NCBI RefSeq assembly: GCF_907164915.1
Contig: NC_061864.1
Span: 18,760,484-18,824,483 of the forward strand
Source of the DNA: Impatiens glandulifera
Lineage: Eukaryota > Streptophyta > Magnoliopsida > Ericales > Balsaminaceae
Direction of reading: 5' to 3'
Length of the DNA stretch: 64,000 nucleotides
Shown here: positions 21,900 to 35,100 of the stretch, piece by piece
Position numbering within the stretch: position 1 is the first letter of the stretch
How the letters are laid out: each line of letters starts with the position of its first letter
Notes under the pieces: generated by a model
Database searches by the model: none
Seen by the model: the letters and a program-made list of their open reading frames with translations, nothing else
Told to the model about the DNA's origin: nothing
Program-made: the position numbers and the translations under genes

Positions 21900-21930
21900 T
21901 GAATGTTTATAGCAACATTCTCCCATGGCT

Positions 21931-21945
21931 CGGAAGGGGGAGAAT
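21931..21945 (+). promoter_or_regulatory. Polypurine tract of the copia element
   Basis: CGGAAGGGGGAGAAT lies directly before the 3' LTR. This is the plus-strand primer position in LTR retrotransposons. Confidence 0.85.
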
Positions 21946-22451
21946 TGTTGAGGTGTTCCTTGCCATTGCGGGCGGGTTTTAAATTCCGGGTAAACGGGTC
22001 AGGGTTTTCTTTTAGAAAACGAGTTAGAGTATAAATACTTTTTTTGGGTATTTTTCTCATAACAGAGCAAGGTTGAGAGAGAGAGTGTGAATTACAGATC
22101 TAGGGTTTTCTGGTTTTCTTCTTCTTGTTGTTCTTTGGCTGATCTAAAGAGAAAGATTGGGGGAGCCTTTGATTGTGGAGTAATCCAATCATTCATAGTG
22201 TAATCACTTCTTTCATTTGAGAGCAGGGCATGTAAGTTTCTACTATTGACATTTGTTTGATTTAGTGAAATTTATCCCTCCCGTGGACGTAGGTCGATTT
22301 TGACCGAACCACGTATATTGTGTTGTCGTTTATTGCTTTGTGATATTTCAGTCTTCGTAATCTGTTTGTCGTCATAGATGATTTGAAAACTGATTTGTTA
22401 CAGGTTTGATTTCGAAAAAGATCGATAGTTTTACTGTTGCAAAACCCAACA
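21946..22451 (+). repeat. 3' LTR of the copia element
   Basis: 506 bases, with the same TG...CA ends as the 5' LTR. It carries an extra TG in the GAGAGAGTGTG stretch and about 20 substitutions against the other LTR. Confidence 0.93.
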
Positions 22452-22565
22452 AGATAAAATAATAAAATACTTAAAATTACTAATATGTCCTTGTGTTCTA
22501 TTATATTTAAAATTAATAGATATACATCATTAAATGGATTTAATTAATTTGAACCGAAAAACAAT
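22452..22565. other. GDSL 3' flank sequence resumed after the copia element
   Basis: Starts AGATAAAATAATAAAATACTT and continues as the sequence found after the stop codons of GDSL copies 2 (16690 onward) and 3 (29756 onward), but no GDSL exons precede it. It leads directly into the NIMIN-like gene. Confidence 0.6.
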
Positions 22566-22967
22566 TTATTTGTTTGTAGAGAGGCTTAGCTCAAGATCCA
22601 ACCCATCTGTATCATCTCTCTTGTTCAAATTCAACTGGCCGGAGCTGCAACATTGGACATCTCCGGCGAAATCATCGATTACAAACGAAGGAATCCATGG
22701 CGTATCAGATTTCCCATTGTAATTGGACATTAATGAAGACATCTTAATCCTCTTGTTTGTTGTCAGCTGATTCTTTCCGGCCGGTTTTTCCTGCCGCCGT
22801 TCACTGATTATCTCGTTCCATCGCCGGCCAAGATTCTCGTGGTAATTCTTTATGATGGCGAAGAATTTTTCTACCTCTTCATCCTCCTCCTCCTCCGGTA
22901 CTCTCTCTCTACCTGACGCCATTGGAGATGGATGATCATCGTCTTCAACCTTTTTCAGATCCTCCAT
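22566..22967 (-). CDS. NIM1-interacting (NIMIN) family protein
   Basis: Single exon of 402 bases encoding 133 acidic, low-complexity-rich residues. The start is the ATG at 22967, since the two codons upstream open only with GTG. Features of the family are visible. An acidic N-terminus leads into EEVEKFFAIIKNYHENLGRR (about 30-49), like the EKFF-type helix of NIMIN proteins. A central WIPSFVIDDF (near 90-100) follows. The C-terminus carries an EAR-type repression motif, LDLELSL (123-129). NIMINs bind NPR1/NIM1 in the nucleus and dampen salicylic-acid-induced PR gene expression. That role here is inferred from family membership. It lies on the opposite strand in the GDSL unit. A broken paralogue lies at 3462-4170, and copy 3's unit lacks it. 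Confidence 0.8.
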   Translation of the reverse strand: MEDLKKVEDDDHPSPMASGRERVPEEEEDEEVEKFFAIIKNYHENLGRRWNEIISERRQEKPAGKNQLTTNKRIKMSSLMSNYNGKSDTPWIPSFVIDDFAGDVQCCSSGQLNLNKRDDTDGLDLELSLSTNK

Positions 22968-22979
22968 TTTCACATTATT

Positions 22980-24095
22980 TTTAATTGTTCCTTAATATAT
23001 ATAGAGAGAGAACTTGACCTACATGTGAAATGACGAAATTAACCTGGGTCAAAATTTTGGAATTTGTAAGGATGATCGAGTCAAACTAGTTTTAAGGAAA
23101 TGACGTTGTTCAAAACATGCTGGCTGTTGTCACTTTGATGATGCAATTACAATGTTCTTATTTTGAAAATACTTTTTCAATGTAATTATTTTTATAATAT
23201 TTCAAATAATCATCCATATATTATAATATTTTATTATTATTATTATATGAAAGAATAATCATTTTATTAAAATATATATATATATATATAATTAAATTTA
23301 TTAATTAAAATATTTTAAAATATATATTCAATTATATATTAATACCAAAATAAATAATAAAACTAACATTTTTAATAAAAAAAAACCTTGATTTATTCTA
23401 ATAACCTCAATCTGATCAAGTTAAATTTCAAACTCAAATGTTAGTTGGTTTAATCAGTTTCATTCATTTGTAAAAAATTATTACTAAGTTTGAAAACAAA
23501 TCACAAAATAAAGAAACTTAATTATACATTTTAATTCAATAATAAGGCTTGATTATTAAAAAAAAAAATTGTTTAGGTATATACTATAAGTTTAACTAAA
23601 TTAGGTTAAAAACAAATTAAATTAACTATGATGGTTAGGTTTGGCGGTTTGACCAAGCCATTGAGTTTGATTTGACGATTTCATGGTTATTCAGTTTGAT
23701 AGGTTTTGTCATTTTTAATTTCCCCTAATTATAATTTGTGTATAGATAGAATACTCACAAAATGGCATTCAAGTCAATATTTTCATGCTTAAATCCAGCC
23801 ATTTGTTTATGTCAACTAATAAAGGGAAATAATTTTCACATAAAAAATCCTTTGATCCACTCCATCTAGAGAATAAATATATATATAAATATAAATATAT
23901 ATATAAATATAAATATATAACATGGTTTGATCCTTAAATAACTATACGTGCTAACAAATTATTTAACCAAACTATGATAATTTTGTTAAAGTAATACACT
24001 TATTATGTCTATTTAATAAAACAAAAAATATAACTATTAAATTAAAAATAAGAATAATTTTTTTATTCGCAGAGCAACCCAATTCTGAAGATTGC
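22980..24095. other. Duplicated-unit 3' flank, AT-rich
   Basis: No gene. Bases 22980-23170 match 4150-4350 closely and 30055-30235 more loosely. Bases 23740-23880 resemble 30850-30960. TA-rich simple sequence lies at 23268-23291 and 23876-23920. Confidence 0.6.
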
Positions 24096-24097
24096 TA

Positions 24098-24180
24098 CTA
24101 GAGGTGGAGTATAGATTCCTTCTGGACATTGTAGTTCGCGAGGAATTCCTTCCTTATTCTTAAATCTTCGGCTTCACAAA
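24098..24180 (-). pseudogene. Ubiquitin-S27a pseudogene scrap
   Basis: Two short blocks match the antisense of the ubiquitin gene at 31498-31968: GATTCCTTCTGGACATTGTAG (codons around DYNIQKES) and GAGGAATTCCTTCCTTATTC (codons around QDKEGIP). The coding sequence between them is deleted. Its position after a GDSL-NIMIN flank mirrors the intact gene after GDSL copy 3, which marks it as a decayed copy from the tandem duplication. Confidence 0.78.
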
Positions 24181-25440
24181 TCAATGTTGGGATAGGCTTA
24201 AATTTATTGTAAAAAATTATATATATATATTTATTTATAAAACAGATAAGACGTTATACTATAATGTTAAATAAGTTAGTTTTTACGAGATTTTAAATAA
24301 AAAATAATCTATAATAAAATCTATTTTATATTCTTAACTAAATTTAGAGAATCAAACCGTCCACAAGAAAATCATCATTTATTCTATTGCAAAATTTTGT
24401 TTACAACTTCTTAATTGCTGAAAATTTCGCTTAGTAGTAATGGTAAAAATATATAAGGTTAAATAAAATGAATTAACATAACATAAATTTTTGATCGTCC
24501 ATTCTCGATTAATTGTTTTTGTTGACATAACTCCATAAGTGTAAGAACATTCAAAATTTGATTAACATTAATGTACCAATTCATGCTTCAAAACAATAAT
24601 GTCTTCGTCTATGAATTTTTAAGATAAACTTCATTGCAAATTACAAATATCTCATTGTTAAATTAATTGAATAATTTTTTATAGCCTAGAGATATACTTA
24701 GTGATTCTAAATGATACATTGCTCAATCAAACCTATATAAATTCAGCTAGTTGAAAATTACTATAAAAAAAATTTAATTTTTTTTTTAAGAAGGATTGGA
24801 TTCAATTTCTGTAAAATTAGAAAAGTAATTGTATGAAATTTAGATAAAAAATAATTACAGAAATAAAAAATTTTAAAAGAAATACTTAAATAAAAAATGA
24901 AAATGAAGTAATTATGTACTAATGAAAGAATTAGATATATACCATACATACAATATACAATATAATATACAATATAATAGGTGTACAAGAAAGAGGATGG
25001 AAGTACTTTTGGGGATTTCAGTTTTTATTTGATATATGTCCATACATAAATAAAATTTTGGGTTTGTACCTTAGCTCCGGTTTGTATTCGTCCCTGATTC
25101 CAACTCACAAAGTTATCTCGATAACTATCTCGATAACGGCGAGAGTCGTGTTTAAGAAACCAAATGTCCCGATTTGTATTTAAAAGTTAATATTAATTAT
25201 AGAGACCTCTTAATTATATGTGGTGCAAACTTCCTAAATTTTCTTAAAAAAGAAATACAACTTCTAACCCAATAAAAGTACTAGCTCAACAGTGTACTAT
25301 TAAAGGTTGGTTGAAATCAAATATTACATATTTTTTACCTAATTCAAATATAATGTAATTTATAAACAATCACTAACAATCATATTATTAATTTATTGAC
25401 AAATATATAACATACAATAAAAAGCTATTAAATACAATTA
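24181..25440. other. AT-rich gene-free stretch
   Basis: No credible reading frame, RNA gene or clear transposon end was found. Short low-complexity TA runs occur near 24220 and 24950. Confidence 0.5.
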
Positions 25441-26800
25441 CAAAATTAGCCTTTAAAATTCTTTCTATTTAGTGCAAACCCGTTGTTGTCAAAGTCTGGG
25501 TAAAAATTGTCTTATTATATTAAATTGTATTATTTTTTTTAAAATTAACATAAGTGCTTTTGTATTAAAGGGGATATTGTTGTGAGTGACATGTTAATTT
25601 TATTTAATTTAAAAATTAAAAAATTTAAAAAAAATAACATAAATAATAAATTAAACATGGTAGAATAAAATAATCAATTAATATATCATTTGTCAACTAC
25701 TTCTTAATATTTTCACAAATAATATATAAGCTATAAAAAGTATACTTATGACAAAAATAATTGTACAAATTAGATATATGAATGGAAACAATTAATTTAC
25801 AATAAACTAAAATGTATACGGTGTATTTGCACGAATAATAATATAAAAAATTGTGAAAAAATATTACGGTAAAAATATGATAGTATTTTTAATTTTATTT
25901 TTAATTGTTTTAAATCCGACCTAAGTATCCATTTACTCTTACATTACAGAACGATCTTTAAAACAATTGATACAGTTTGATTCATCAACTCAATTAGTTT
26001 GACATCTAGAGTCCACTTCTTTCTCATACTACGAGTGAAAGAGAAATGTAAAGACTACCATTAAAGTAGCTCATGCGAGATTTACTATATCCAAATGAAT
26101 TATGTCTCATATCTCTATAAATATGACGGAATTATTTCATTATTGCTCACTAATAATAGTGAAATCTATAGCGCAGAGTCAAAAGAGAATTATGACTAAT
26201 TAAAAACTATTGATGAACCACCGCGTTTCATCAAATTTAGTGTTTAATTTAAAATATAAAATCTTATTAACTTAGTTGGTTAAAAGGTTTTACTTGTTTT
26301 TGTTAGGTTGTTATACCTATAATTTTTTTATTTTATTTTTAACCGTTTTAAGTTTATGGGCGGGTCAACCCACAATCCGACCCAAGTATCCATTTAGTCT
26401 CACATATATATCCAAATTAACCACAGCTCTCGACCCGACAATCCGGACACTTTAAAAATTAAGCATCATTCTATATATATATTATATATATACATAGATT
26501 AGTTAATTAAAAAGTTGAACTTATATTGTTAAAATGTCCCGCGTAATCAAATTTGGTGTTGAATTTAAAATATAAAGTCTTGTTAGCCAAGTTGGTTAAA
26601 GAGTTATACTTGTTTTGTTAGGTTGTAAGTTCGAACCATACTTATAGCATTTTTAATTTTATTTTTAACTGTTTTAAATTTATGGCGGATCAATTATACA
26701 ATCCCACTCAAGTATCAATTGCTCTCACATATATATCCAAATTAACCACAGCTCTTGACCCGTCAATCCGTACACTTTAAAAATTAAGCATCATTAATAT
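25440..26800. repeat. Upstream flank of GDSL copy 3 with tandem tRNA-like repeats
   Basis: Bases 25440-25800 resemble the first 400 bases of the window. A decayed palindrome (GGTGTATTTGCACGAATAA) at about 25819 starts a repeat block like that at 13545. Two inner units follow, about 26225-26470 and 26540-26795. The second has the best boxes: A-like TAGCCAAGTTGG (26584-26595) and B-like AAGTTCGAACC (26627-26637). Both units end in CCG(G/T)ACACTTTAAAAATTAAGC. Confidence 0.55.
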
Positions 26801-26849
26801 ATATTTATTGCAATTTTAAGTCCACTTGCTTTTAATCTTAGCTTGATGG

Positions 26850-27540
26850 ATTAGTCTATATAATAACATTTTTATCACATTATCAACTAAAATGTCAAAT
26901 TAATTTTACTTTATTTTTTTATATATATTTTTACTATAAATACAATTATACGAATGATATTTTTGATATTTAACTTAAATAATTTATTACAATTTATAAA
27001 AAAAACATTAACAAGTAATTAGACAAACTTTTACTTAAATATTAGAGATTACTAATTTGATCAAAGATAATTGTACTAAAATATTTTAAATTGAAATGAG
27101 GAGTTAAATATATAAATATATATATATATATGATGTCATTACATAATAAAGTTTTCTACAAATATTAATTAATTGGCTAGCTTTATCTAAACCCTTATAT
27201 TAAAATATATATATAATAATAGATTAAAAAATAAAATAAAATTTGGCCAGGATTAAGTACATATACCACCGCATGATGGACTCGAACTAAAGAAAGAAGC
27301 TAGATAAACGTTTATTATTCAAATTATATAGGGGATAATCCTTATATGGTTATATTAAACAAATAAAAAAAAAGTTAAAACTATAGATATAATGATTATA
27401 TCCAGAACAATATAATATAAAGATAAGCTTCCTATAATCTTGTCTATATTTGTCCTAAACCAAATTATTTAAAAAATAAATGACAAGTGATTGAGTCAAT
27501 TAGTCCTAGGGTTAACTTTCTATAATAAAAAAAGTATTAA
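26850..27540. repeat. Duplicated-unit flank, uninterrupted version
   Basis: Aligns with 7200-7518 and then with 10951-11000. The joining point near 27165-27200, with CAAATATTAATT followed by CTAGCTTTATCTAAACCC, corresponds to the insertion point of the Mutator-like element in the other unit. No gene. Confidence 0.6.
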
Positions 27541-27754
27541 TTCTTTTTTATCTATTATTAAAATTAAGGCCATTATTTTTTATATTATAAGAGTTTAGAT
27601 AAAGCTAGCCAATAAATTAATATATTTTTAATTAATAATATATAATTTAAATTTGTCTTAAGGCATAGCAAAATCCTAGGGCCATCAATTCTTAAATAAG
27701 ACGACCATAAACGAGATCTGAATCCAATCCAACAAGAATAAACAAAAAATGGTT

Positions 27755-27805
27755 CACGTGAATGCTTTATAATATTAGCTAGTGTCATGTATCTCTTTAT
27801 AAAAG
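27755..27805 (+). promoter_or_regulatory. Core promoter of GDSL copy 3
   Basis: G-box CACGTG at 27755-27760 and TATA box CTTTATAAAAG at 27795-27805, about 72 bases before the ATG. Confidence 0.6.
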
Positions 27806-27876
27806 ACCCTCAAATCTTCAATGAAAGTAAATCATAAGTAACAAATAAGTATTATATATACTAAACTATAGGAATA

Positions 27877-29704
27877 ATGTCCTTTCATTTTCTTCTAGCT
27901 TTCTCTTCTTTAGCCATAATCTCTTCTCTATTCCTTCCCATTCTTGTTCATTCAGATTGCAGAAGAAATCCAGTTATCTTCAACTTTGGCGATTCCAATT
28001 CCGATACAGGTGGATTTGCTGCTGCTCATGGATTCATCTTTGGGTTCCCTATGGGCCGCAATTCCCTCCATGGTTTGGCCGATAGGTTATGCGATGGACG
28101 TCTTGTTATCGATTTCCTTTGTAAGTTTTCCATATAACTGCATTTTTAATTGAAAATATGGTCATTTTATAAGTGTATAACTTACACTCAAGGAAAAAGT
28201 AGTAATATATACTTTTTTATATTGAGAATTCATTAGTTGTTATTTTTGTTTATGTCATTTTTTTTATGATTAGTGGCTAATCGGTAATCAAATTTAATTC
28301 AAGCGTATGTAAAGATATATTCAAATATTAGTTTAGATGAGATAATATTTTTTAATATATATTAACAAATTTAATAATATTTTTTTTTTTATTAAGATTC
28401 AACTTAAGATATTATCAAATAAAGCAGACTCAAAACATTGAAGAAAACAATGATAATGTGTATAAATATTTTTTTGTTTGTTATTTTTTTCATTGAATTC
28501 CAGTCTATTTGTAATTAGGGAATCAAATTGAATAAAGGGTATGTAAGATATCTTGCATATATAAAATCAACTTATTGAACAATGAAGTAACATACCCTTA
28601 TTCTTTTAGGTGAAAGCCTAAAGACACCTTATCTTCCACCATATCTTGAAATAGTAAGGGGTAATCATGTAGCAAATGGTGCCAATTTTGCAATAAGTGG
28701 TTCAGCCACTCTTCCAAGTTCTAACCTTTTCAACTTGGCTGTTCAAGCTTCTCAGTTTGTTCGGTTCCAAAATCGTTCCATTGTCTCCAACACTCGAGGT
28801 GATTTGATTTGATTTAATAATAGCTCAAACCTAATTTCATTTTTCACTATTGTATTATAAAACTGAATTTATTTATTTTTACTTTTCTAGGCGTTCCATA
28901 TTCACTCTCGGTCGATGATTTTAATAATGCGCTTTATATATTCGACATTGGACAAAACGATTTGACTGCTTCGTTCAGTTCTTTTTCGTATGCACAAGTT
29001 ATTCAAAAGATCCCGTCTTCCATAACCGAGATCAACAATACTTTATGGGTTAGTTAGCAAATTATTTCAATTGTAGTAATTGAATTTTTTTGTTTAAATT
29101 AATAATCTTGAATTTTAGCTTATATATTCACATGGTGGAAGAAACTTCTGGATTCACAATACTGGCCCATTGGGTTGTTTACCCGTCCAGCTTGAAGGGA
29201 ACCGGGCGAATTCTAGCGATTATGATAAGTTTGGTTGCTTATCGTCCCGTAATGAAGCGGCGAATATTTTCAATAATCAATTAAATGCTCTATGCAAACA
29301 GCTTAGATCGCAAATGAGGGAAGCCAGGATCGTGTACGTTGATATGTATGCTATTAAGTATGACCTTGTTGCAAGTTCCTCTACTTACGGTGAGTTTGAT
29401 TTTTGAAAAACCGAGCAAGTTTTAACTTAAAGTTGATTTTTTTCTCAATGAACTTGTAACAATGATTATAGGTATAGAGAAACCACTTATGGCATGTTGC
29501 GGAGATGGTGGTCCTCCTTATAACTTCAATCCAAAAGTGCGGTGTAGCGTTTCTTTGGGTTTTGATGTTTGTGAAATGGGGTCGAAGTTTGTGAATTGGG
29601 ATGGAACACACTATACTGAATTCGCTAATTCGATAATTGCGATGAAAGTATTTTCGGGAAATTACTCTTCACCTAATTTAAAGTTTGATTTCTTTTGTAA
29701 CTAG
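27877..29704 (+). CDS. GDSL esterase/lipase, tandem copy 3
   Basis: Exons 27877-28120, 28610-28798, 28891-29048, 29119-29389 and 29472-29704 match the other copies base for base in length and encode 364 residues. All GDSL blocks are intact: Ser40 in FGDSNSDTGG, Asn167 in GQND, and Asp331/His334 in DGTHYTEF. The signal peptide is conserved. Copy-specific changes cluster in the mature N-terminus, with CRRNP instead of CGRNP and a NSLHGLADRLC stretch where copies 1 and 2 have NFFNG(V/F)TYRLC. Others lie near residues 168-180 (GQNDLTASFSSFSYA). These changes near the active-site entry could alter substrate choice, but that is inference. Confidence 0.93.
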
Positions 29705-31440
29705 GAAAATATGAATTGTTAAAGTTGGATTTCTTTATGTAAATCCAATAGTCTATGATAAAATAATAAAATATTTAAAAATGTCTTGATCTTATTGTGT
29801 TTATTGTGTTTTATTATAGGAATGATTAATAGTACTCAATCTTATAAGGTTCAAGGCATCGAAATAAAATGGTAAATGAAAATAGGGAAAGAGAATAGAA
29901 GAGGAAAGTAAAAAAGTGTGAGATGAAAAAAAATTATTTTTTTATTTTCAGTTAGATTGTGCCATGATCTCTTTCACATTCTCTTTCAAATTCAAGTTAT
30001 TCATCATTTGTGATTAAATCTATAATAATGTGAGTTAATCTGTTTAATATATATATATAACTTGACCTAAAAGTGAAATGACTAAATTAACCTCAATGTT
30101 AACTACAGTGGCTAAAATACTGGATTTTTTAAGGATGATCGAGTCAAATTATTTTTAAGGAGATTACATTATTTACTACATACTGACTTTTGTCACTTTG
30201 ATAATGTCATTACAATGTAGTTATTTTGTAAGAAAAAATTCAACTTAATAATTCTTAAAATATTTCAAATAATCATCCAAATGCAGATGTTTTATTTAAT
30301 ATCCTATTCAAAAATAAGTTATTTACAAAGAATTGATATCGTTCATCATTCAAAATATAAAATTATTCTCAGATATTAATACAAATCTTTTTACAAAATA
30401 ATGAAACGAAACTTTTTAAATAAAAACCCTTGATTTATTCAAACAATCACAATAGTAAAAAATCTTTTTTAATAAAAGCTATGTTTGTGACATTTTCTTT
30501 TCAAGATTATGCAAACAAAACCAAACCCTTGAAAACGATGAAAATTTATTGTTGAATAATACAATTCTAGATCAAATTTGTTTTGAAAATCTTATATCAA
30601 TAAATATATATATTCATTTTGAAAACAAATAACAAAAATATACATTGTAATTCAATACAAGAAAACTTAATTAGTATTTTTTAATTTTAACATGTAAAAC
30701 CAAGAAATCAGAACTGTTGGTTTCGATTGGACAATTTCATAAAACCATAGATTATCAGGGTATGTTGGTTCGGTTAATCGGTTTTGCTTACACTCCTAGT
30801 CAAGAGAATAAAGGGTACAAGTTCAAACCCTTCAATCAGATTATGAAGGGCAAGCCACAATTCACACAAATGGCATTCAAAGCTTAAATTGAAGATTGAG
30901 TCTATGTTTGTATGCTTCAGCCATTAGTTTATGACAAGTCTAATAAATGATGGAACCAATAAAAGAAGAAACTATAATAATTGAGGTACATCTACAACCT
31001 TTCACTATTGGGTCTTGGTACAGGCTTAAGGACCAGAGTGTGGGGATCAAATTGTTGAAGATTGAAGACTATATAATAGGGCATTAGGAGTTAAGATCTA
31101 GAACAGGGAAAGCAAATGAATCAAATCATTGGATCATCTTTAATTGTGACACAATTTGAAGATTATTTCAGCTAATCACACATATTATACCACATCAACT
31201 TCAATGGTCATAAACAAAAACAAATTGATGATTCCTCATCTGAATCAAGATACAACTAGCCATTATCTATAGAAAAAATGCAATTGAACCCATTCTAAGA
31301 AAACTCAACTTGTTCAAATATGATAACAAAACTTAAAGATCAAATGAAAAATCAAAATCTCATATTACTTTCAGTTCTGAAAATAAAGCAAGAATCTTTA
31401 ATAAGAAATCAAAGTAAAACATTCAAATCAACTATTGTTG
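29705..31440. other. 3' flank of GDSL copy 3 up to the ubiquitin gene
   Basis: AT-rich with no gene. It parallels 22452-24095 and 4171-5187 in blocks (29756-29790, 30055-30235, 30850-31075) but lacks the NIMIN sequence. The region from about 31100 is the transcript end side of the ubiquitin-S27a gene. Confidence 0.55.
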
Positions 31441-31497
31441 CATCAACCATAAAGAGTTTAAAGAACCATATCAAAAAATAAATCTGAAAAATTAAAA

Positions 31498-32101
<604 letters not shown>

Positions 32102-32109
32102 TGACAAAG

Positions 32110-35100
32110 TAAATATTTTGTTTGGATTTATCAATCACTTATGAAGTAATTTTATTTTATTTTTTTAAATATGAATAAAGTGATTTAAATAAAAGAATTT
32201 TTAAATTTTATATTTAATATATATATATAAATTATAAACAAATTTTTAATATGTTGTTGAATTAAGAAATTATTTATTTTGTTTGTTAATGTAAATAAAA
32301 TGTATTATATTATATAATGAAAATAAAAAATTATATATATATTCTTCTAAATTTTTTATGTATATAGTTACGAAAATATAAAAATATTATCTTCATTAAT
32401 TTATATATATATATATAACATAGAAAAATATTAATTTATAAAATAAAATTATATATTATATATAAATATTAATTTTTAATTTAAATGAAAATAATTGAAA
32501 AAATAAATAAGAAAATAATATATGTAATTTTGTTTATATATATCAATGATAATTAATAAATTAAAAATATATATGATGACATAAAATTAAATAAATATAG
32601 AGAGATAAATAAATAAGAATATAAATTTTTTATATATTACATTTTTATATGTCACTTAAATTAAGTGAAAGGTTTATTATATATTATATAACTTTTTGTT
32701 TGTAATATTTTTAATCTTTTTTTAATTTAATTAATTAATTTTTATAGGTGGTCAACCGTAAATTAATAATCCAATTTATTTACTCTAAAAAACGGAATAT
32801 AATTATGATGCAATAATCTAATTAGTTGAGAAAATAATTTCTATATCTATATATATTATAAGAAATTAACAAAATAATAATTATATAAATGCAACTTAAC
32901 ATTATATCAATTTTATATTGATATTAAAATATAAATATTGTTATATTATTAAGGTGTAAGTTCAATATTTATATATATTTTTATAAAATTTTATTTTTAA
33001 TCTTAATTGTTTTAAATTTTATAAGCGAGTTAATCCAAAATTAATAATTTGATTTTTTTTACTCTAACAAAACGGGTTATATCTTGTTGTTCGAGCTAGT
33101 GATTTGTACTTTTTTTTATTTATATATATTATAATAAATTAATATAAAAAAATAAAATATATAAATAAAATATTACACATAACTTAAGGGGTTAAAATGA
33201 TTAATTTATATTTTTATATTACAAATTTAAAACTTATATATACATATCATTTTATTTTATTTTTTAACTGTTCAAGTTTTATTACTCTAACTAAGATTGT
33301 GTTTTTTTGTGCAAGTATACACTTAATTGAAAATTTTGTGATATATATATTATTTTTATTTAACTTGTATATAAAATTTAAATATTGGTTATAAAATATA
33401 TTTATTAAAAGGTTTTCAAAATACTTTTTTTTGTTAAATAAAAAAAAATTTTAAAAAAATCAAAATAAATTGTCTTTTATTGAGTTCTTATTCTTAAGAA
33501 ATTTATGTTAATGTCTATCATTAAAATAAATTTTTATTTTTTAAAATATTAATTTAATAAGATAATATTTTGAAATTCACTTAATTAGACATGTATTAAT
33601 AAATTAATTTATATTTATTTTCAAACTTATAATAATTTAAAATTATTTTTAAATAAATTTATTATACAAAAAAAAATAAAGATAAATAGTGTCATGAATT
33701 GACTCCTCTCCATTCTTGTGATGAGAAAACTCAGAATAAATCAAAAATATTTTCTTCTAAAATAAATCATATTCTTTTTTTAAATTTTTTTTTTTTTATC
33801 AAATTTAGAAATAGAATATAGAATAATTTTTTTTTAAATATTCAGATCCAAATATTTTGTTTGAAAACACTCCAAATACATAAATGAATCGAATTAATTT
33901 TTAATTTTTTTTATTTAAGTTGAATATGAGCTGAAACAACACAACAAAAAAATATAAATTTATTTGCAAATATTTTTTTTATTTTTTAATTATCTCATTC
34001 AAGTATTAATTTAAATAAAATAATATTTTAAAATATATTAATTAGACATTTTCATTCAAACTTAACTCCACTATGTTCAAAAACAAAAACCAATAAAAGG
34101 TTTAAAGTTTAAACCTTTCAATTCTTAAATTTTTTAAATGTTATTATTTTTATCACTTTTAAACACTTAGAATCATTTTTTTAAGGGCGGTATTCTCTTA
34201 GAATCAAACTGGGCCAAAAATATTTCAATATTCGATTCCTTAATGATAAAATCACAAGGCAATAAGAAAGTGGGTACAACTAAAAACAATTTTCAATTTC
34301 ACCTACCGTCTCAATAATATATGTAACCTAGAGTAGCCGGTCATTCAAGCCCAAACTTTTAGGAGCACCTACTTTTAGGCTTGGTTTGATTCCAACTTAA
34401 AGATTAAATGATTTATTGTTATGTAATATTCATCCAAGACCGCGATATCTTAAACTAAATTAATTGTCTACATCGTTTTGATATAAACTTTAACCGCCGA
34501 GATTATTTGAGATTAATCTATCAATTCTCTAATCAAATTATTTAAATTAGTATTAAAATATCAAAACCCACTTTTTTATCATAATTATTTATTATATATA
34601 TATATATATTAAATAATTCAATTTTCAATAATTAAAAAAAACACACACAAACAAGGTTGTATAATTACTAAATAACTAGGTTACAAAGAAGACATTGATT
34701 GTTGTGCTAATGTTTCACTTTGAAGTGTATGTACTATACTTTATATTGTTATGTGCAACTTCAAAGTTTGTATCAAACCTTTATATACTTAAATATATAT
34801 ATATAAAAAACTTTTATAAAATCAATGAAACTTTGTTGTTTGAATAATGGATACATGTTTTTAGAAAAAAATAATAATAATGGATACTTCTTGTTTACAA
34901 TTGTATAACATTAATTAATTATTTCATCTAAAATAGCATGTTTCAAATTTTTAAATAATTTTTTATTAGTTTAATTCTCTTGAGTTAAAAGACTACTTAC
35001 TAAGTAACTTTATTAAGAATAGTATTGTTAAGTTAAATTCTCAATAAAAATAATTTATAAGTTAAAATCTTGTCATACTCAACTTGATAGGAAAAACAAC

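Larger units (their letters stand above)
17192..22451 (+). mobile_element. Ty1/copia LTR retrotransposon, Tnt1/Tork-like, defective
   Basis: A 5260-bp element with two LTRs, flanked by the 5-bp duplication AGATA (17187-17191 and 22452-22456). The order gag, protease, integrase, reverse transcriptase, RNase H is that of copia elements. The pre-integrase and protease sequences look Tnt1-like. A primer-binding site follows the 5' LTR and a polypurine tract precedes the 3' LTR. The LTRs differ at about 20 of 504 positions plus a 2-base indel, so they are about 96% identical and the insertion is moderately old. The coding region carries a 7-base duplication and several nonsense codons, so it is not autonomous. 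Confidence 0.95.

Noticed and set aside
22968..22973. Two extra N-terminal codons for the NIMIN-like protein
   Set aside because: They would start at GTG. The ATG at 22967 is the supported start.
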